A DNA stretch of 64,000 bases from an uncultured Clostridia bacterium (GCA_947630705.1 CANRIK010000006.1:19302-83301), one strand, 5' to 3'; shown: positions 23,864-32,757, numbered from the stretch's first letter. The notes: a model not told the origin generated them from the sequence alone. Translations and numbers: made by a program.

Positions 23864-25177
23864 ATGGATTTGTTCGACCTTAACGGCAACGAGGAGCTGG
23901 CAAAGCCCCTTGCCGAGCGCATGCGCGCAAACAACTTAAACGACTTTATAGGTCAGAAACATATAGTCTCCGAGGGCAGTCTTTTGAGGCGAGCAATCTC
24001 TCTCGACAGATTGGGGAGCTGTATATTCTGGGGACCCCCGGGCTCGGGCAAAACCACTCTTGCCAATATAATAGCGCAGACTACCCACGGAGAATTTATC
24101 AAGCTGAACGCTGTTCAGGCCGGAGTGGCCGACGTCAAAAAGGCGGTGGAGACCGCGCGCGACAGCCTCAAAATGTACGGCAAGCGTACATATCTTATGC
24201 TCGACGAGTGCCATCGTTTCAATAAAACGCAGTCCGACAGCTTACTGCCGGCGATAGAGCAGGGCACGATAATTTTCATAGGTTCCACGACCGAAAATCC
24301 CTACGCCTCGATGACTCCGGCAATCGTTTCCAGATGCCGCGTATTCGAATTCAAACCCCTCTCCGTCGAGGATATAGAGGGCGCACTCAATAAGGCGCTC
24401 AAAGACAAGCGCAGAGGTCTGGGGAATTATAATGCGGCCGTCGATAAAGAGGCGATAGACCATATAGCTCTTCTTGCCGGCGGAGATCTCCGTTCGGCTT
24501 ACAATGCGCTCGAACTCGCCGTCCTGACCACTCCGCCCATGCCCGACGGCTCCGTACACGTAACCTTGTCGGACGCGGAACAGTCGATACAGCGCAAGGC
24601 TCTCTCATATAACGAAGACGCCTTTTACGACTATCTCTCCGCATTCTGCAAATCTCTTCGCGGCAGTGACGCGAACGCCGCTCTCTACTACGCCATGCGC
24701 CTGATAGAGGGAGGGTGCGATCCCATGGTCATAGCTCGCAGGCTGGTGATACATTCTTCCGAGGATGTCGGCATGGCCGATCCTAACGCGCTCGTCGTGG
24801 CGTCCTCCGCAATGTACGTACTCGAAAAGACAGGTTATCCCGAGGGCTTGATTCCCCTCTCGAACGCAATAATCTACGTCTGCGAAGCTCCCAAGAGCAA
24901 CACCGTCGTCCTCGCAAAAAACGCCGCCATGCACGACGCCGTGACCGTCCGAGACGACGAGGGAGTGCCCCCGTACCTTCGGGACAACACTTTCGGCGAC
25001 AAAGAGACAAAGGCGCAGAGCGCGAATTACAAATACCCTCACGACTATTCCGGCGGCTGGGTCGAGCAGCAGTATCTTCCCGACAAACTTAAAGACAGAA
25101 TTTATTACACTCCGTCAGATTACGGCTTCGAAAAGACTGTAAAGGAAATACGCAAAAACAAGGGCAAAAACAAGTAA
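23864..25177 (+). CDS. rarA: Replication-associated recombination protein RarA
   Basis: A 437-residue AAA+ ATPase of the RarA/MgsA/WRNIP1 family. It starts LAERMRANNLNDFIGQKHIV. Walker A is WGPPGSGKTTLANI, Walker B is LMLDECHRF and sensor 1 is FIGSTTENP. The C-terminal tetramerisation and MgsA domain contains EDVGMADPNALV and ends in the conserved HDYSGGWVEQQYLPD. It acts at stalled forks. The ribosome site is weak (TGGGAAATT). Confidence 0.95.
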   Translation: MDLFDLNGNEELAKPLAERMRANNLNDFIGQKHIVSEGSLLRRAISLDRLGSCIFWGPPGSGKTTLANIIAQTTHGEFIKLNAVQAGVADVKKAVETARDSLKMYGKRTYLMLDECHRFNKTQSDSLLPAIEQGTIIFIGSTTENPYASMTPAIVSRCRVFEFKPLSVEDIEGALNKALKDKRRGLGNYNAAVDKEAIDHIALLAGGDLRSAYNALELAVLTTPPMPDGSVHVTLSDAEQSIQRKALSYNEDAFYDYLSAFCKSLRGSDANAALYYAMRLIEGGCDPMVIARRLVIHSSEDVGMADPNALVVASSAMYVLEKTGYPEGLIPLSNAIIYVCEAPKSNTVVLAKNAAMHDAVTVRDDEGVPPYLRDNTFGDKETKAQSANYKYPHDYSGGWVEQQYLPDKLKDRIYYTPSDYGFEKTVKEIRKNKGKNK

Positions 25178-25204
25178 TAAACAAGTATTGAAATAATAGA
25201 AAAC

Positions 25205-25240
25205 AAAACTTCCGGCGGAAAAAATTCCGCCGGAAGTTTT
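25205..25240. terminator. Bidirectional terminator after rarA and the XRE gene
   Basis: A perfect 16-bp stem, AAAACTTCCGGCGGAA / TTCCGCCGGAAGTTTT, with an AAAA loop. Both strands end in TTTT. It lies between rarA and the converging XRE gene. A closely related hairpin closes the neighbouring lipoprotein gene at 27019-27065. Confidence 0.85.
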
Positions 25241-25307
25241 GTTGCACAATGAAAAGCGAATACTTAAAATAGATATTCCCGAAAATTTTTGTAAATTCAG
25301 TGTCCCG

Positions 25308-25508
25308 TCAATCCTTAATTCCGAGCAGGTAATCGGCGGAAACGTCGAAAATCGCGCACAGCTTCTTGATGTTTTCAATATCCGGCTGCGTTCTTCCCTG
25401 CTCCCACGAAGCATAACAGTTGGCTGACACGTTCAAAGCCGTGTAGACGTCCTTTTGCACAAATCCGCATTCTTTGCGTATATCTTTTAATCTTTCATTG
25501 AATTTCAT
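25308..25508 (-). CDS. XRE-family helix-turn-helix repressor
   Basis: A 66-residue Cro/C1-type protein: RLKDIRKECGFVQKDVYTAL, then NVSANCYASWEQGRTQPDIE, ending FDVSADYLLGIKD, a complete HTH_3 domain with nothing else. It is divergent from the LRR lipoprotein gene, and the 102-bp gap between them holds two palindromic sites, so autoregulation and control of the neighbour are likely. There is no ribosome site (TTTTTATATG); a -10-like TAAAAT ends 6 nt before the ATG. Confidence 0.9.
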   Translation of the reverse strand: MKFNERLKDIRKECGFVQKDVYTALNVSANCYASWEQGRTQPDIENIKKLCAIFDVSADYLLGIKD

Positions 25509-25528
25509 ATAAAAATTTTAAAACCTAA

Positions 25529-25571
25529 CTACCCAAAATTGGTTGACACTACCCAATTTGGGTAGTATTAT
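25529..25571 (+). promoter_or_regulatory. Promoter with palindromic operator in its spacer
   Basis: TTGACA (25543), a 17-nt spacer and TATTAT (25566) drive the lipoprotein gene. The whole spacer is the palindrome CTACCCAA-T-TTGGGTAG. A second, imperfect site CTACCCAAAATTGGTTG lies at 25529-25545, its centre 20 bp away (about two helical turns) and overlapping the -35 box. A repressor on these sites would block both divergent genes. The adjacent XRE protein is the obvious candidate. Confidence 0.8.
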
Positions 25572-25610
25572 TGTATGCAGAGTTTATTTATGCGACAAAG
25601 GAGGCAAAAA

Positions 25611-26999
25611 ATGAAGAAACTTATTGCGGCGGCAATGTCTTTGACGGTTGCGGCTCTCGGCGTATTTGCGTTCGGTTGCAAGGCGGAGGAGCACGAGCAC
25701 ACGTTTGCGGCAAATTGGTCGTCGGACGCTAATTATCATTGGCACGCGTCCACCTGCGGACATCCGGAGACGGAGAAAAAGGAGAGCCACAGCATTGTAA
25801 ACGGCAAATGTGAAATATGCGATTATACGCCCTCGCATCAGCATAGTTATATCAAGAGCGTGCACGAGGCCGACTGTACGCAAGAGGGTTACGAACTGTA
25901 CGAATGTGCATGCGGAGCAAGTTATCGCCAAAATCCGGTTCCGGCGCTCGGTCACGAACTGAATATGGTCAAAGTCGAGCCGACCTGCACGCAGGAGGGC
26001 AGCATAACTTACAGCTGTACTCATTGCGATTATACACGCAAAACAACTCTTTCTGCGGAGCATAAGTATAATTGGTATGAAGGTGAGGATTATTTCGAAT
26101 GTATTGAGTGTTTCCACCGTATTCCGGCGACGCAAGGGCTGCAATTCCGCGAAATATGGTCGAATCCTTTCGGGGGATTGTTCGGCGGAAATAAAGGAGA
26201 TTTTCTCGGTTACTCTCTGGACTCGGCGGCGGAGGCTTCGGGCGACGTAATCATTCCGGCTTATTTCGAGGATGAAGAGGTAACGGATATAAGTAACTAT
26301 GCCTTTCAGGATAACTTTGATATAACTTCTGTGCAAATACCCGAAACAATAAAGGAAATAGGCCTTATGGCGTTTGAAAATTGTTCGTTGGCCTCCGTAA
26401 ATATTCCCACAGGCATGGAATATATCGGCTCCATGGCGTTCAGCGGTTGCACCAATCTGCAAACAGTCAAATTTTACGGAGATGTCGAGTGCATAGAAGC
26501 GTGGGCTTTCAGCGATACGGCGATAAGCGCGGACGAGAATTATTACGATAACGGTGCGTTTTATATAGACGGGCATCTGATAGACGCTTCCGGAGCGAAG
26601 GGCGATTTTACGGTAAAGGCCGATACGCTATCGATAGCCGCTCGCGCTTTCGAAGATTCTTCCGTAACCAAAGTAAATCTGCCGCGCGGTTTGAAATATA
26701 TCACCGAGTATGCGTTTTTGGAGTGCGAAACGCTTGAAGAAATAAAAATTCCGGAAAAGATAACAACGATTACATATGAGTGTTTTAACGGTTGCACAGC
26801 GCTCAAAACCATATATATACCTCTTTCGGTAGAACTGATAGATAACGGCGCGCTCGGCCAATGCACGAGTCTCGAAACCATAAATTACGGCGGCTCGCCG
26901 GATGATTGGGCGGCAATAAATAAAGAAGCCGGCGACGGCGAAGTCTGGGAGGCTTGGGACGAGGGCTCGGGCGGATATACCGTAGTCTATGCAAAATGA
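25611..26999 (+). CDS. BspA-type leucine-rich-repeat (LRR_5) surface lipoprotein
   Basis: A 462-residue exported protein. The signal peptide ends in AFGC, an imperfect lipobox. Residues 25-165 hold His/Cys-rich modules, for example PTCTQEGSITYSCTHC and DCTQEGYELYECACG. From about 210 to 445 there are BspA-like LRR_5 repeats such as IPETIKEIGLMAFENC and LPRGLKYITEYAFLEC. Such proteins are surface-exposed adhesion or scaffold proteins in gut Bacillota and oral bacteria. AAGGAGG lies 6 nt before the ATG. It forms a two-gene divergent unit with the XRE repressor. Confidence 0.82.
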   Translation: MKKLIAAAMSLTVAALGVFAFGCKAEEHEHTFAANWSSDANYHWHASTCGHPETEKKESHSIVNGKCEICDYTPSHQHSYIKSVHEADCTQEGYELYECACGASYRQNPVPALGHELNMVKVEPTCTQEGSITYSCTHCDYTRKTTLSAEHKYNWYEGEDYFECIECFHRIPATQGLQFREIWSNPFGGLFGGNKGDFLGYSLDSAAEASGDVIIPAYFEDEEVTDISNYAFQDNFDITSVQIPETIKEIGLMAFENCSLASVNIPTGMEYIGSMAFSGCTNLQTVKFYGDVECIEAWAFSDTAISADENYYDNGAFYIDGHLIDASGAKGDFTVKADTLSIAARAFEDSSVTKVNLPRGLKYITEYAFLECETLEEIKIPEKITTITYECFNGCTALKTIYIPLSVELIDNGALGQCTSLETINYGGSPDDWAAINKEAGDGEVWEAWDEGSGGYTVVYAK

Positions 27000-27018
27000 A
27001 AAATTTCTGAAAAACGTT

Positions 27019-27065
27019 AAAATTCAAACTTCCGGCGGAAATTTCCGCGTGGAAGTTTGAATTTT
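27019..27065 (+). terminator. Terminator of the LRR lipoprotein gene
   Basis: An outer 15-bp stem AAAATTCAAACTTCC / GGAAGTTTGAATTTT and an inner GCGGA/TCCGC stem, separated by a small bulge. It shares the core AAACTTCCGGCGGAAA with the hairpin at 25205. Confidence 0.8.
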
Positions 27066-27147
27066 ATAGCGGTCGTCCGATATCATTGAAAAATCGGCGC
27101 GGCAAAATAATTTTACTCAAAAATGCGCATAAAACATGTAAAAATAA

Positions 27148-27176
27148 TTGACAATAATGCATAAATATAGTAATAT
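27148..27176 (+). promoter_or_regulatory. Promoter of the T-box / aspS-gatCAB operon
   Basis: TTGACA, a 17-nt spacer and TAATAT, with a start near 27183 and a T-box leader of about 325 nt before aspS. Confidence 0.8.
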
Positions 27177-27182
27177 AAACCC

Positions 27183-27471
27183 AATAAATGAATAAAAGCC
27201 GTGCAAAGATAGCACGCAAACAAAGGCTATGACGAAGAGAAGTACCGCGTAAGTTCGCTTACAGAGAGCGGCGCATGCTGGAAAAGCCGCAGAATGAAAA
27301 CGCGCGAATAACACTTCCGAGCCGCAACCCGAAAAGGTTAAAACCGCAGTAGGGCGCGCCGAAAAGTCCGCGTAAGGGACAGATAAAGTGATTGCTTTAT
27401 TTTCAGCAATAATTTAGGTGGCACCACGGAATGTTTCCGTCCTGAAAAATATTTTCGGGACGGTTTTTTTT
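27183..27471 (+). ncRNA. T-box riboswitch, probable Asn specifier (AAC)
   Basis: Stem I can be built from GGCT (27225) with AGCC (27320), a K-turn (ATGAC), GAAG with CTTC, the specifier loop with AGTA opposite GAA, then CGCG/CGCG. The distal AGAG motif lies at 27263 and GCTGGAAAAGC near 27277. In the specifier loop AAC at 27310 is followed by A, as usual. The antiterminator T-box element is AGGTGGCACCACGG (27416), whose variable base after TGG is C, able to pair with a G discriminator as in tRNA-Asn/Asp. The competing terminator CCGTCCTGAAAA...TTTTCGGGACGG plus eight T is at 27437-27471. Confidence 0.88.
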
Positions 27472-27509
27472 GGGAAACACCGCAAATATCCTTAAAAGGA
27501 GCAGGCATT

Positions 27510-29237
27510 ATGTACAGAACAAAGACCGCAGATATGATAGGCGAGGAATGTGTCGGAGAAAGGGTGACCCTTGCCGGCTGGATAGAAAACATCCGCGACC
27601 ACGGCGGCGTATCCTTCATAGATTTGAGGGATTATTACGGCGTTGTGCAGGTGGTAATGCGCGATACGTCGCTCTTAAAGGGGCTCTCGCGCGAGGACTG
27701 CGTATCCGTTACGGGCGAAATAGAACACCGCGACGAGGACACCTACAATCCCAAAATTCCGGCCGGTACGGTGGAACTGAACTGCACGTCGGTCGAAGTG
27801 CTGGGCAAGGTAAAAGAGCCTCTGCCCTTTGAAATCATCACGTCGAAGGAGACCCGTGAGGACGTCCGCTTAAAATACCGTTTTCTCGATTTGAGAAACC
27901 GCAAGGTGAAGGACGCCGTGATTTTCAGGGCGGAAGTCATTCGCTTTCTGCGCTCCGAAATGGAGAATATGGGCTTTCTCGAAGTGCAGACGCCCATACT
28001 GTGCGCAAGCTCTCCCGAAGGCGCGCGCGATTATATAGTGCCCTCGCGCAGGTGGAAGGGTAAATTTTACGCTCTGCCGCAGGCGCCGCAACAGTATAAA
28101 CAGTTGCTCATGATTTCGGGTATAGATAAATACTTTCAGATAGCTCCGTGCTTCCGCGACGAGGACGCCAGAGCGGACCGTTCCCCGGGCGAGTTCTATC
28201 AGCTCGATTTTGAAATGGCGTTTGCAACGCAGGAAGACGTGTTTGCCGTGGGCGAGAAGGTGCTCTATGACGTTTTCAAAAAATTCGCTCCCGAAAAAGA
28301 GGTGACGCCGCTGCCGTTCCCAGTTATTTCGTACGAGCGCGCCATGCTCGAATTCGGCACGGATAAACCCGACCTTCGCAATCCTCTGCGCATAATCGAC
28401 TTATCCGAATTTTTCTCTCGCTGTACGTTCAAACCGTTTATAGGCCGCACGGTGCGCGCTATCGTGATTCACGGCAAAATGAGCAAGGGCTTTCACGAAA
28501 AAATGCTCGACTTCGCGCAATCGATAGGAATGCCGGGGCTTGGATATCTCGAAGTTGGCGAGGACCTCTCATTCAAGGGTCCGATAGATAAATTCATTCC
28601 GGAAAACATGAAGGGAGAACTCATCTCTACTGCCGATCTTGCGGCGGATGACACCATATTTTTCATAGCCGACAGCGCGTCGAAGGCTCCCGTGCTCGCC
28701 GGAAAGATAAGAACGGAACTCGGCGAACGCTTAAATCTTATAGAGCAAAACGCTTTCCGCTTCGTATTCGTGAACGATTTCCCCATGTACGAAGAGGATG
28801 AAAACGGCAAGCCGGCTTTCACGCACAATCCGTTTTCCATGCCGCAGGGCGGACTTGAAGCGCTCAACGGCAGGAACCCCTACGATATTCTTGCATATCA
28901 GTACGATATAGTCTGCAACGGCGTGGAGCTTTCGTCAGGCGCCGTCAGAAACCACGACCTCGACATAATGAAGAGAGCCTTCGAAATAGCCGGCTATGAC
29001 GAGGACGAACTGAAAGAAAAGTTCGGCGCTCTGTACACGGCGTTCAAATTCGGCGCGCCTCCCCATGCCGGAATGGCCCCGGGCATAGACAGACTGATAA
29101 TGCTCCTGCGCGGCGAGGAGAACATACGCGAGGTCATCGCCTTCCCCATGAGCGCCTCCGGACAGGACCTTATGTGCGGCGCCCCCTCCGAAGTTACGGA
29201 AAAACAGCTCCGCGAAGTGCACATAAAGGTGAGGTAA
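27510..29237 (+). CDS. aspS: Aspartyl-tRNA synthetase (probably non-discriminating)
   Basis: A 575-residue bacterial-type AspRS. The OB-fold anticodon domain spans about 15-105. Class II motif 2 appears as QIAPCFRDEDARADR, the bacterial GAD insertion lies at about 280-420 and motif 3 is GMAPGIDRLIMLL. It charges tRNA-Asp. Linkage to gatCAB and an Asn-type T-box suggest that it also misacylates tRNA-Asn, the substrate that GatCAB amidates. The ribosome site AAAGGAGC precedes the ATG. Confidence 0.95.
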   Translation: MYRTKTADMIGEECVGERVTLAGWIENIRDHGGVSFIDLRDYYGVVQVVMRDTSLLKGLSREDCVSVTGEIEHRDEDTYNPKIPAGTVELNCTSVEVLGKVKEPLPFEIITSKETREDVRLKYRFLDLRNRKVKDAVIFRAEVIRFLRSEMENMGFLEVQTPILCASSPEGARDYIVPSRRWKGKFYALPQAPQQYKQLLMISGIDKYFQIAPCFRDEDARADRSPGEFYQLDFEMAFATQEDVFAVGEKVLYDVFKKFAPEKEVTPLPFPVISYERAMLEFGTDKPDLRNPLRIIDLSEFFSRCTFKPFIGRTVRAIVIHGKMSKGFHEKMLDFAQSIGMPGLGYLEVGEDLSFKGPIDKFIPENMKGELISTADLAADDTIFFIADSASKAPVLAGKIRTELGERLNLIEQNAFRFVFVNDFPMYEEDENGKPAFTHNPFSMPQGGLEALNGRNPYDILAYQYDIVCNGVELSSGAVRNHDLDIMKRAFEIAGYDEDELKEKFGALYTAFKFGAPPHAGMAPGIDRLIMLLRGEENIREVIAFPMSASGQDLMCGAPSEVTEKQLREVHIKVR

Positions 29238-29240
29238 AAA

Positions 29241-29531
29241 GTGATAACGACAGAAGAAATAAAGGCTCTTGCACGCCTTGCAAAACTTCAATTCGACGAC
29301 GCGCGTTGCGAGGAGTTTTCAAAGGAGTTTGAGGAGATAGTGGCATTTGCCGGCGAGATAAATTCCTCCGTAGTGGGCGGAACGTCCGAGATAAGGGAGA
29401 TAGGCGGAAGGGAGATAGCCCTCTCCGATCTTCGCGCGGACGAGGTCGAGCCCAGCCTTTCGGCGGAAAAAATAACCTCCAACGTGGAGGCGGAAAACGG
29501 CTGTTTCACCGTGAGGAGAGTGGTAAAATGA
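29241..29531 (+). CDS. gatC: Asp-tRNA(Asn)/Glu-tRNA(Gln) amidotransferase subunit C
   Basis: A 96-residue GatC that wraps around GatA and stabilises the complex: TEEIKALARLAKLQFDDARC at the N-terminus and a C-terminal beta hairpin. It starts at GTG 3 nt after the aspS stop, with GAGG just upstream, and overlaps gatA by ATGA. The helix FSKEFEEIVAFAGEIN is typical. Confidence 0.92.
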   Translation: MITTEEIKALARLAKLQFDDARCEEFSKEFEEIVAFAGEINSSVVGGTSEIREIGGREIALSDLRADEVEPSLSAEKITSNVEAENGCFTVRRVVK

Positions 29532-30979
29532 AAGGACTTTTAACCCGACTTTCCGCCATGCTCCGCTCCGGCGAAACAAGCTCTTATGAACTTACGAAAA
29601 AGTATATTGCCGAAATCGAGAAGAGCAATCCTTCGCTCAACGCCTATGTTCATCTTACTTTCGAAAGAGCCTTGAAGGACGCGGAGACGGCAGATAAAAT
29701 GTTGAAGAACGGCGTTGGCGGCGCGCTTACGGGAATTCCGTACGCCCTCAAAGACAATATCTGTACCGACGGACTTTTGACGACGTGCTGTTCCCGTATT
29801 TTGTGCGATTTCAAACCTTATTACAACGCCGCGGTTGTGGAAAAGCTCAACTCCGTCGGCGCAGTACTGCTCGGCAAGACCAATATGGACGAGTTCGCCA
29901 TGGGCTCCACGTCGGAGACTTCCTGTTACGGCGCGCCTTTAAATCCTCGAAACCTTTCGTATGTCACGGGCGGTTCCTCGGGCGGCTCCGCGGCGGCGGT
30001 CGCCGCAAATATTGCGCCGTACGCGCTCGGCTCCGATACGGGCGGCTCCATACGCCAGCCGGCGGCTTTTTGCGGAGTTGTCGGTTTCAAACCGACTTAC
30101 GGCGCGGTCTCCCGTTACGGATTGATAGCTTACGGCTCTTCGCTCGACCAGATAGGCCCTATAACGCATACGGTTTCGGACGCGGCGTTGGTTTACGACG
30201 CCATTCGCGGCGCCGACGTAAGGGATATGACGTCGGCGGCGACCGACGCGGCTCCCACCGTTCTCGACCCCGAAGTAAAGGGAATTAAGATAGCTCTTGC
30301 CGACGAATTTTTCGAGGGGCTGGACGGCGAGATGAAAGCGCTTATCGAGGGCGTAGTGAAAAAATACGAGGCATACGGCGCCGAAGTCTCATCTGTGAGT
30401 ATTCCGAGCTTGAAGACGGCCCTTCCCGTATATTATATAATAGCATGCGCGGAGGCGTCCTCCAACCTCGGCCGATACGACGGCATACGTTACGGATTCA
30501 GAGCGGCGGACTATTCCGACGTGGACGACATGGTAGTCAGAACGCGTACGCAGGGCTTCGGGAAGGAAGTGCAGAAACGCATAATGCTGGGCACATACGT
30601 GCTTTCGAGCGGATATTTCGACGCGTATTATAAAAAGGCATGCCTTCTCCGCGAAAAGCTCAAAGGGGAGATGGACAAGGTATTTGAAAAGTTCGACCTT
30701 CTGATTGCTCCCACCGCGCCCGTAACGGCGTTCAAACGCGGATATTCGGGCGGCAACGCCATAGAGACATATCATTCCGACGTCTGTACGGTTCCCGTAA
30801 ACATAGCCGGATTGCCGGCAATTTCAATACCGTGCGGCAAGACAAAGACGGGGCTCCCCGTCGGCATGCAGATAATCGGCGACAGGTTTGCCGATTCCGC
30901 CGTGCTCTCCGCGGCATATTTCTGCGAGGCGGAGAGCGTCTGCGGCGAAGAAATTTACGAAGGGGACGTGAGATTATGA
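29528..30979 (+). CDS. gatA: Amidotransferase subunit A (amidase)
   Basis: A 483-residue amidase-signature enzyme that releases ammonia from glutamine. The Ser-cisSer-Lys triad is visible: Lys in PYALKDNIC at about 77, the Gly/Ser loop in VTGGSSGGSAAAVAA and the nucleophile in LGSDTGGSIRQPA. Length is standard. It overlaps both neighbours by four bases, as in a tightly coupled gatCAB operon. Confidence 0.96.
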   Translation: MKGLLTRLSAMLRSGETSSYELTKKYIAEIEKSNPSLNAYVHLTFERALKDAETADKMLKNGVGGALTGIPYALKDNICTDGLLTTCCSRILCDFKPYYNAAVVEKLNSVGAVLLGKTNMDEFAMGSTSETSCYGAPLNPRNLSYVTGGSSGGSAAAVAANIAPYALGSDTGGSIRQPAAFCGVVGFKPTYGAVSRYGLIAYGSSLDQIGPITHTVSDAALVYDAIRGADVRDMTSAATDAAPTVLDPEVKGIKIALADEFFEGLDGEMKALIEGVVKKYEAYGAEVSSVSIPSLKTALPVYYIIACAEASSNLGRYDGIRYGFRAADYSDVDDMVVRTRTQGFGKEVQKRIMLGTYVLSSGYFDAYYKKACLLREKLKGEMDKVFEKFDLLIAPTAPVTAFKRGYSGGNAIETYHSDVCTVPVNIAGLPAISIPCGKTKTGLPVGMQIIGDRFADSAVLSAAYFCEAESVCGEEIYEGDVRL

Positions 30980-32388
30980 AATACGAGCTTGTATCCGGTT
31001 TCGAAACACATGTCGAGCTCGCCACCGCCACCAAAATTTTCTGCGGCTGCACGACGGCGTTCGGCGGCTCTCCGAATACCCATTGCTGTCCCGTCTGCAC
31101 GGGTCAGCCGGGCGCGCTTCCCGTTCTGAACAGAAGAGTGGTGGAGTTCGGTATCCGCGCCGGTCTCGCGCTCAACTGCAAAATCAATACGGTGACCCAT
31201 CTGGACAGAAAAAATTACTGCTACCCGGATTTGCCCAAGGCATATCAGATTTCGCAGTACGACAAGCCCCTCTGCGAGCACGGCTGGGTCGAGCTCGAAA
31301 GCGGCAAGAGGATAGGCATAACCAGAATCCATATCGAGGAGGACGCCGGCAAGCTCGTGCACGAGCGCGGAGTCACTTATATCGACTATAACCGCGGCGG
31401 CGTTCCCCTCATAGAGATAGTGTCCGAGCCCGACATATCCTCGCCCGAGGAGGCGCGTGAGTACGTTGAAAAACTGCAACTCATAATGCGCTATATAGGC
31501 GTGTCCGATTGCAAAATGCAGGAGGGCAGCATGCGCTGCGACGTCAATATTTCTCTCCGTGTTCATGGCTCCGACGAGCTCGGCACTCGCACGGAAATCA
31601 AGAACATGAACTCTTTGAGCTTTATTGAGAGGGCAATGGAGTATGAATATTCCCGTCAGGCTGAAATTCTGGACGCCGGAAAAAAGGTGGAGCAGTGCAC
31701 CATGCGGTTCGACGAGCACACCGGCGAGACCTATGTAATGCGCACAAAAGAGGACGCGCAGGATTACAGATATTTCCCCGAACCGGATATTCTTACGGTA
31801 GTCATTCCCGAAAGCAAAGTGAAAGCGATCTCGGATTCTCTGCCCGAACTTCCTCTCGCAAAACTGCGCAGATATATAACAGAACTCGGCGTAAACGAGC
31901 ATAATGCCCGTCTAATGTACAGATACGCGAAAGTCTGCCGCTTTTTCGAAGAGGCGATAGCGGAGGGAGCCTCCGCAAAACATTGCTCTAACCTCATCAC
32001 GGGCGCGGTGTTTTCCGCACTCGCCACCGAAGAGGATAAGGAGCAATTCTCAGTTTCCCTTTCGAGCAAGGAGTTTGCAAAGCTCGTGCGGCTCATAGAC
32101 GACGGCAAAATAAACTTCACCCTCGCCCAGATGACCCTTTCGAGAATGCTCGCCGACGGCGGAAACGTGGACGACTATCTGACCGCCGCGGACCTTGCCG
32201 GCGTGGACGAGGGAGAGCTTGAACGACTCTGCGCCGAAGCCGTGGCAAATAATCCTCGTGCGGTTGCCGATTTCAAGGCAGGCAAAGAGAAGGCTATATC
32301 CGCCCTCTACGGCTATATAAAGCGCGCCACGCAGGGCAAGGCAGACATAAAAAAGGCCGACGAGATAATCAAAAAATTGATAAACTGA
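30976..32388 (+). CDS. gatB: Amidotransferase subunit B
   Basis: A 470-residue GatB, the kinase-like subunit that activates the Asp/Glu-tRNA carboxylate. The start SGFETHVELAT matches the family's GLEXHVQL. Later segments are HLDRKNYCYPDLPKAYQISQ, GSMRCDVNISL and DYRYFPEPD. The C-terminal YqeY-like tail domain (about 330-470) binds the tRNA. Cys residues CGC and CCPVC near residues 22-42 can form the structural zinc site found in many GatB proteins. The start overlaps gatA. Confidence 0.95.
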   Translation: MKYELVSGFETHVELATATKIFCGCTTAFGGSPNTHCCPVCTGQPGALPVLNRRVVEFGIRAGLALNCKINTVTHLDRKNYCYPDLPKAYQISQYDKPLCEHGWVELESGKRIGITRIHIEEDAGKLVHERGVTYIDYNRGGVPLIEIVSEPDISSPEEAREYVEKLQLIMRYIGVSDCKMQEGSMRCDVNISLRVHGSDELGTRTEIKNMNSLSFIERAMEYEYSRQAEILDAGKKVEQCTMRFDEHTGETYVMRTKEDAQDYRYFPEPDILTVVIPESKVKAISDSLPELPLAKLRRYITELGVNEHNARLMYRYAKVCRFFEEAIAEGASAKHCSNLITGAVFSALATEEDKEQFSVSLSSKEFAKLVRLIDDGKINFTLAQMTLSRMLADGGNVDDYLTAADLAGVDEGELERLCAEAVANNPRAVADFKAGKEKAISALYGYIKRATQGKADIKKADEIIKKLIN

Positions 32389-32424
32389 AAGTTTTGCCCG
32401 TAAAATTTCCGTAATTTTGACAAA

Positions 32425-32506
32425 ATCGGTCGATTGAACAAGCCGTCGTTTCCGACTTATAAATTCATTCGGCGTCTGACATGTAAGTTATCGGTCGATT
32501 GAACAA
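32425..32506 (+). repeat. 17-nt direct repeats after gatB
   Basis: ATCGGTCGATTGAACAA occurs at 32425-32441 and 32490-32506. The 32389-32757 spacer also has the 16-bp palindrome GGCCGAAATTTCGGCC (32549-32564), a terminator and a bulged hairpin (AAGCCCAACGG / CCGTTCGGCTT at 32645-32675). No gene is seen in it. Confidence 0.65.
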
Positions 32507-32569
32507 TTTGTCATTTGAAGATATTTACGCATATTCCGAAACTTGATCGGCCGAAATTTCGGCCCGACG

Positions 32570-32598
32570 TCCGTGGGAATCAGTCCCACGGATTTTTT
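32570..32598 (+). terminator. Terminator of the aspS-gatCAB operon
   Basis: TCCGTGGGA, loop ATCAG, TCCCACGGA, then TTTTTTG. It lies 180 nt after the gatB stop. Confidence 0.85.
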
Positions 32599-32757
32599 GT
32601 TGCCGTTCTATCGGACGAGAGCCGAGAATAAACTAATTTTGACAAGCCCAACGGCCGTAGCTTTCCGTTCGGCTTAATTAAATGACATAATGCAATAATA
32701 ATAGTGCAAAAAAGTCAGAATTTTTCGGCTTTTTACATGTATCATATAGGAGAAGCG

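Noticed and set aside
32645-32691. Promoter TTGACA at 32639 for the deacetylase gene
   Set aside because: No -10 box lies at a suitable distance; the sequence after it forms a hairpin instead. A CATAAT at 32686 lacks a -35.
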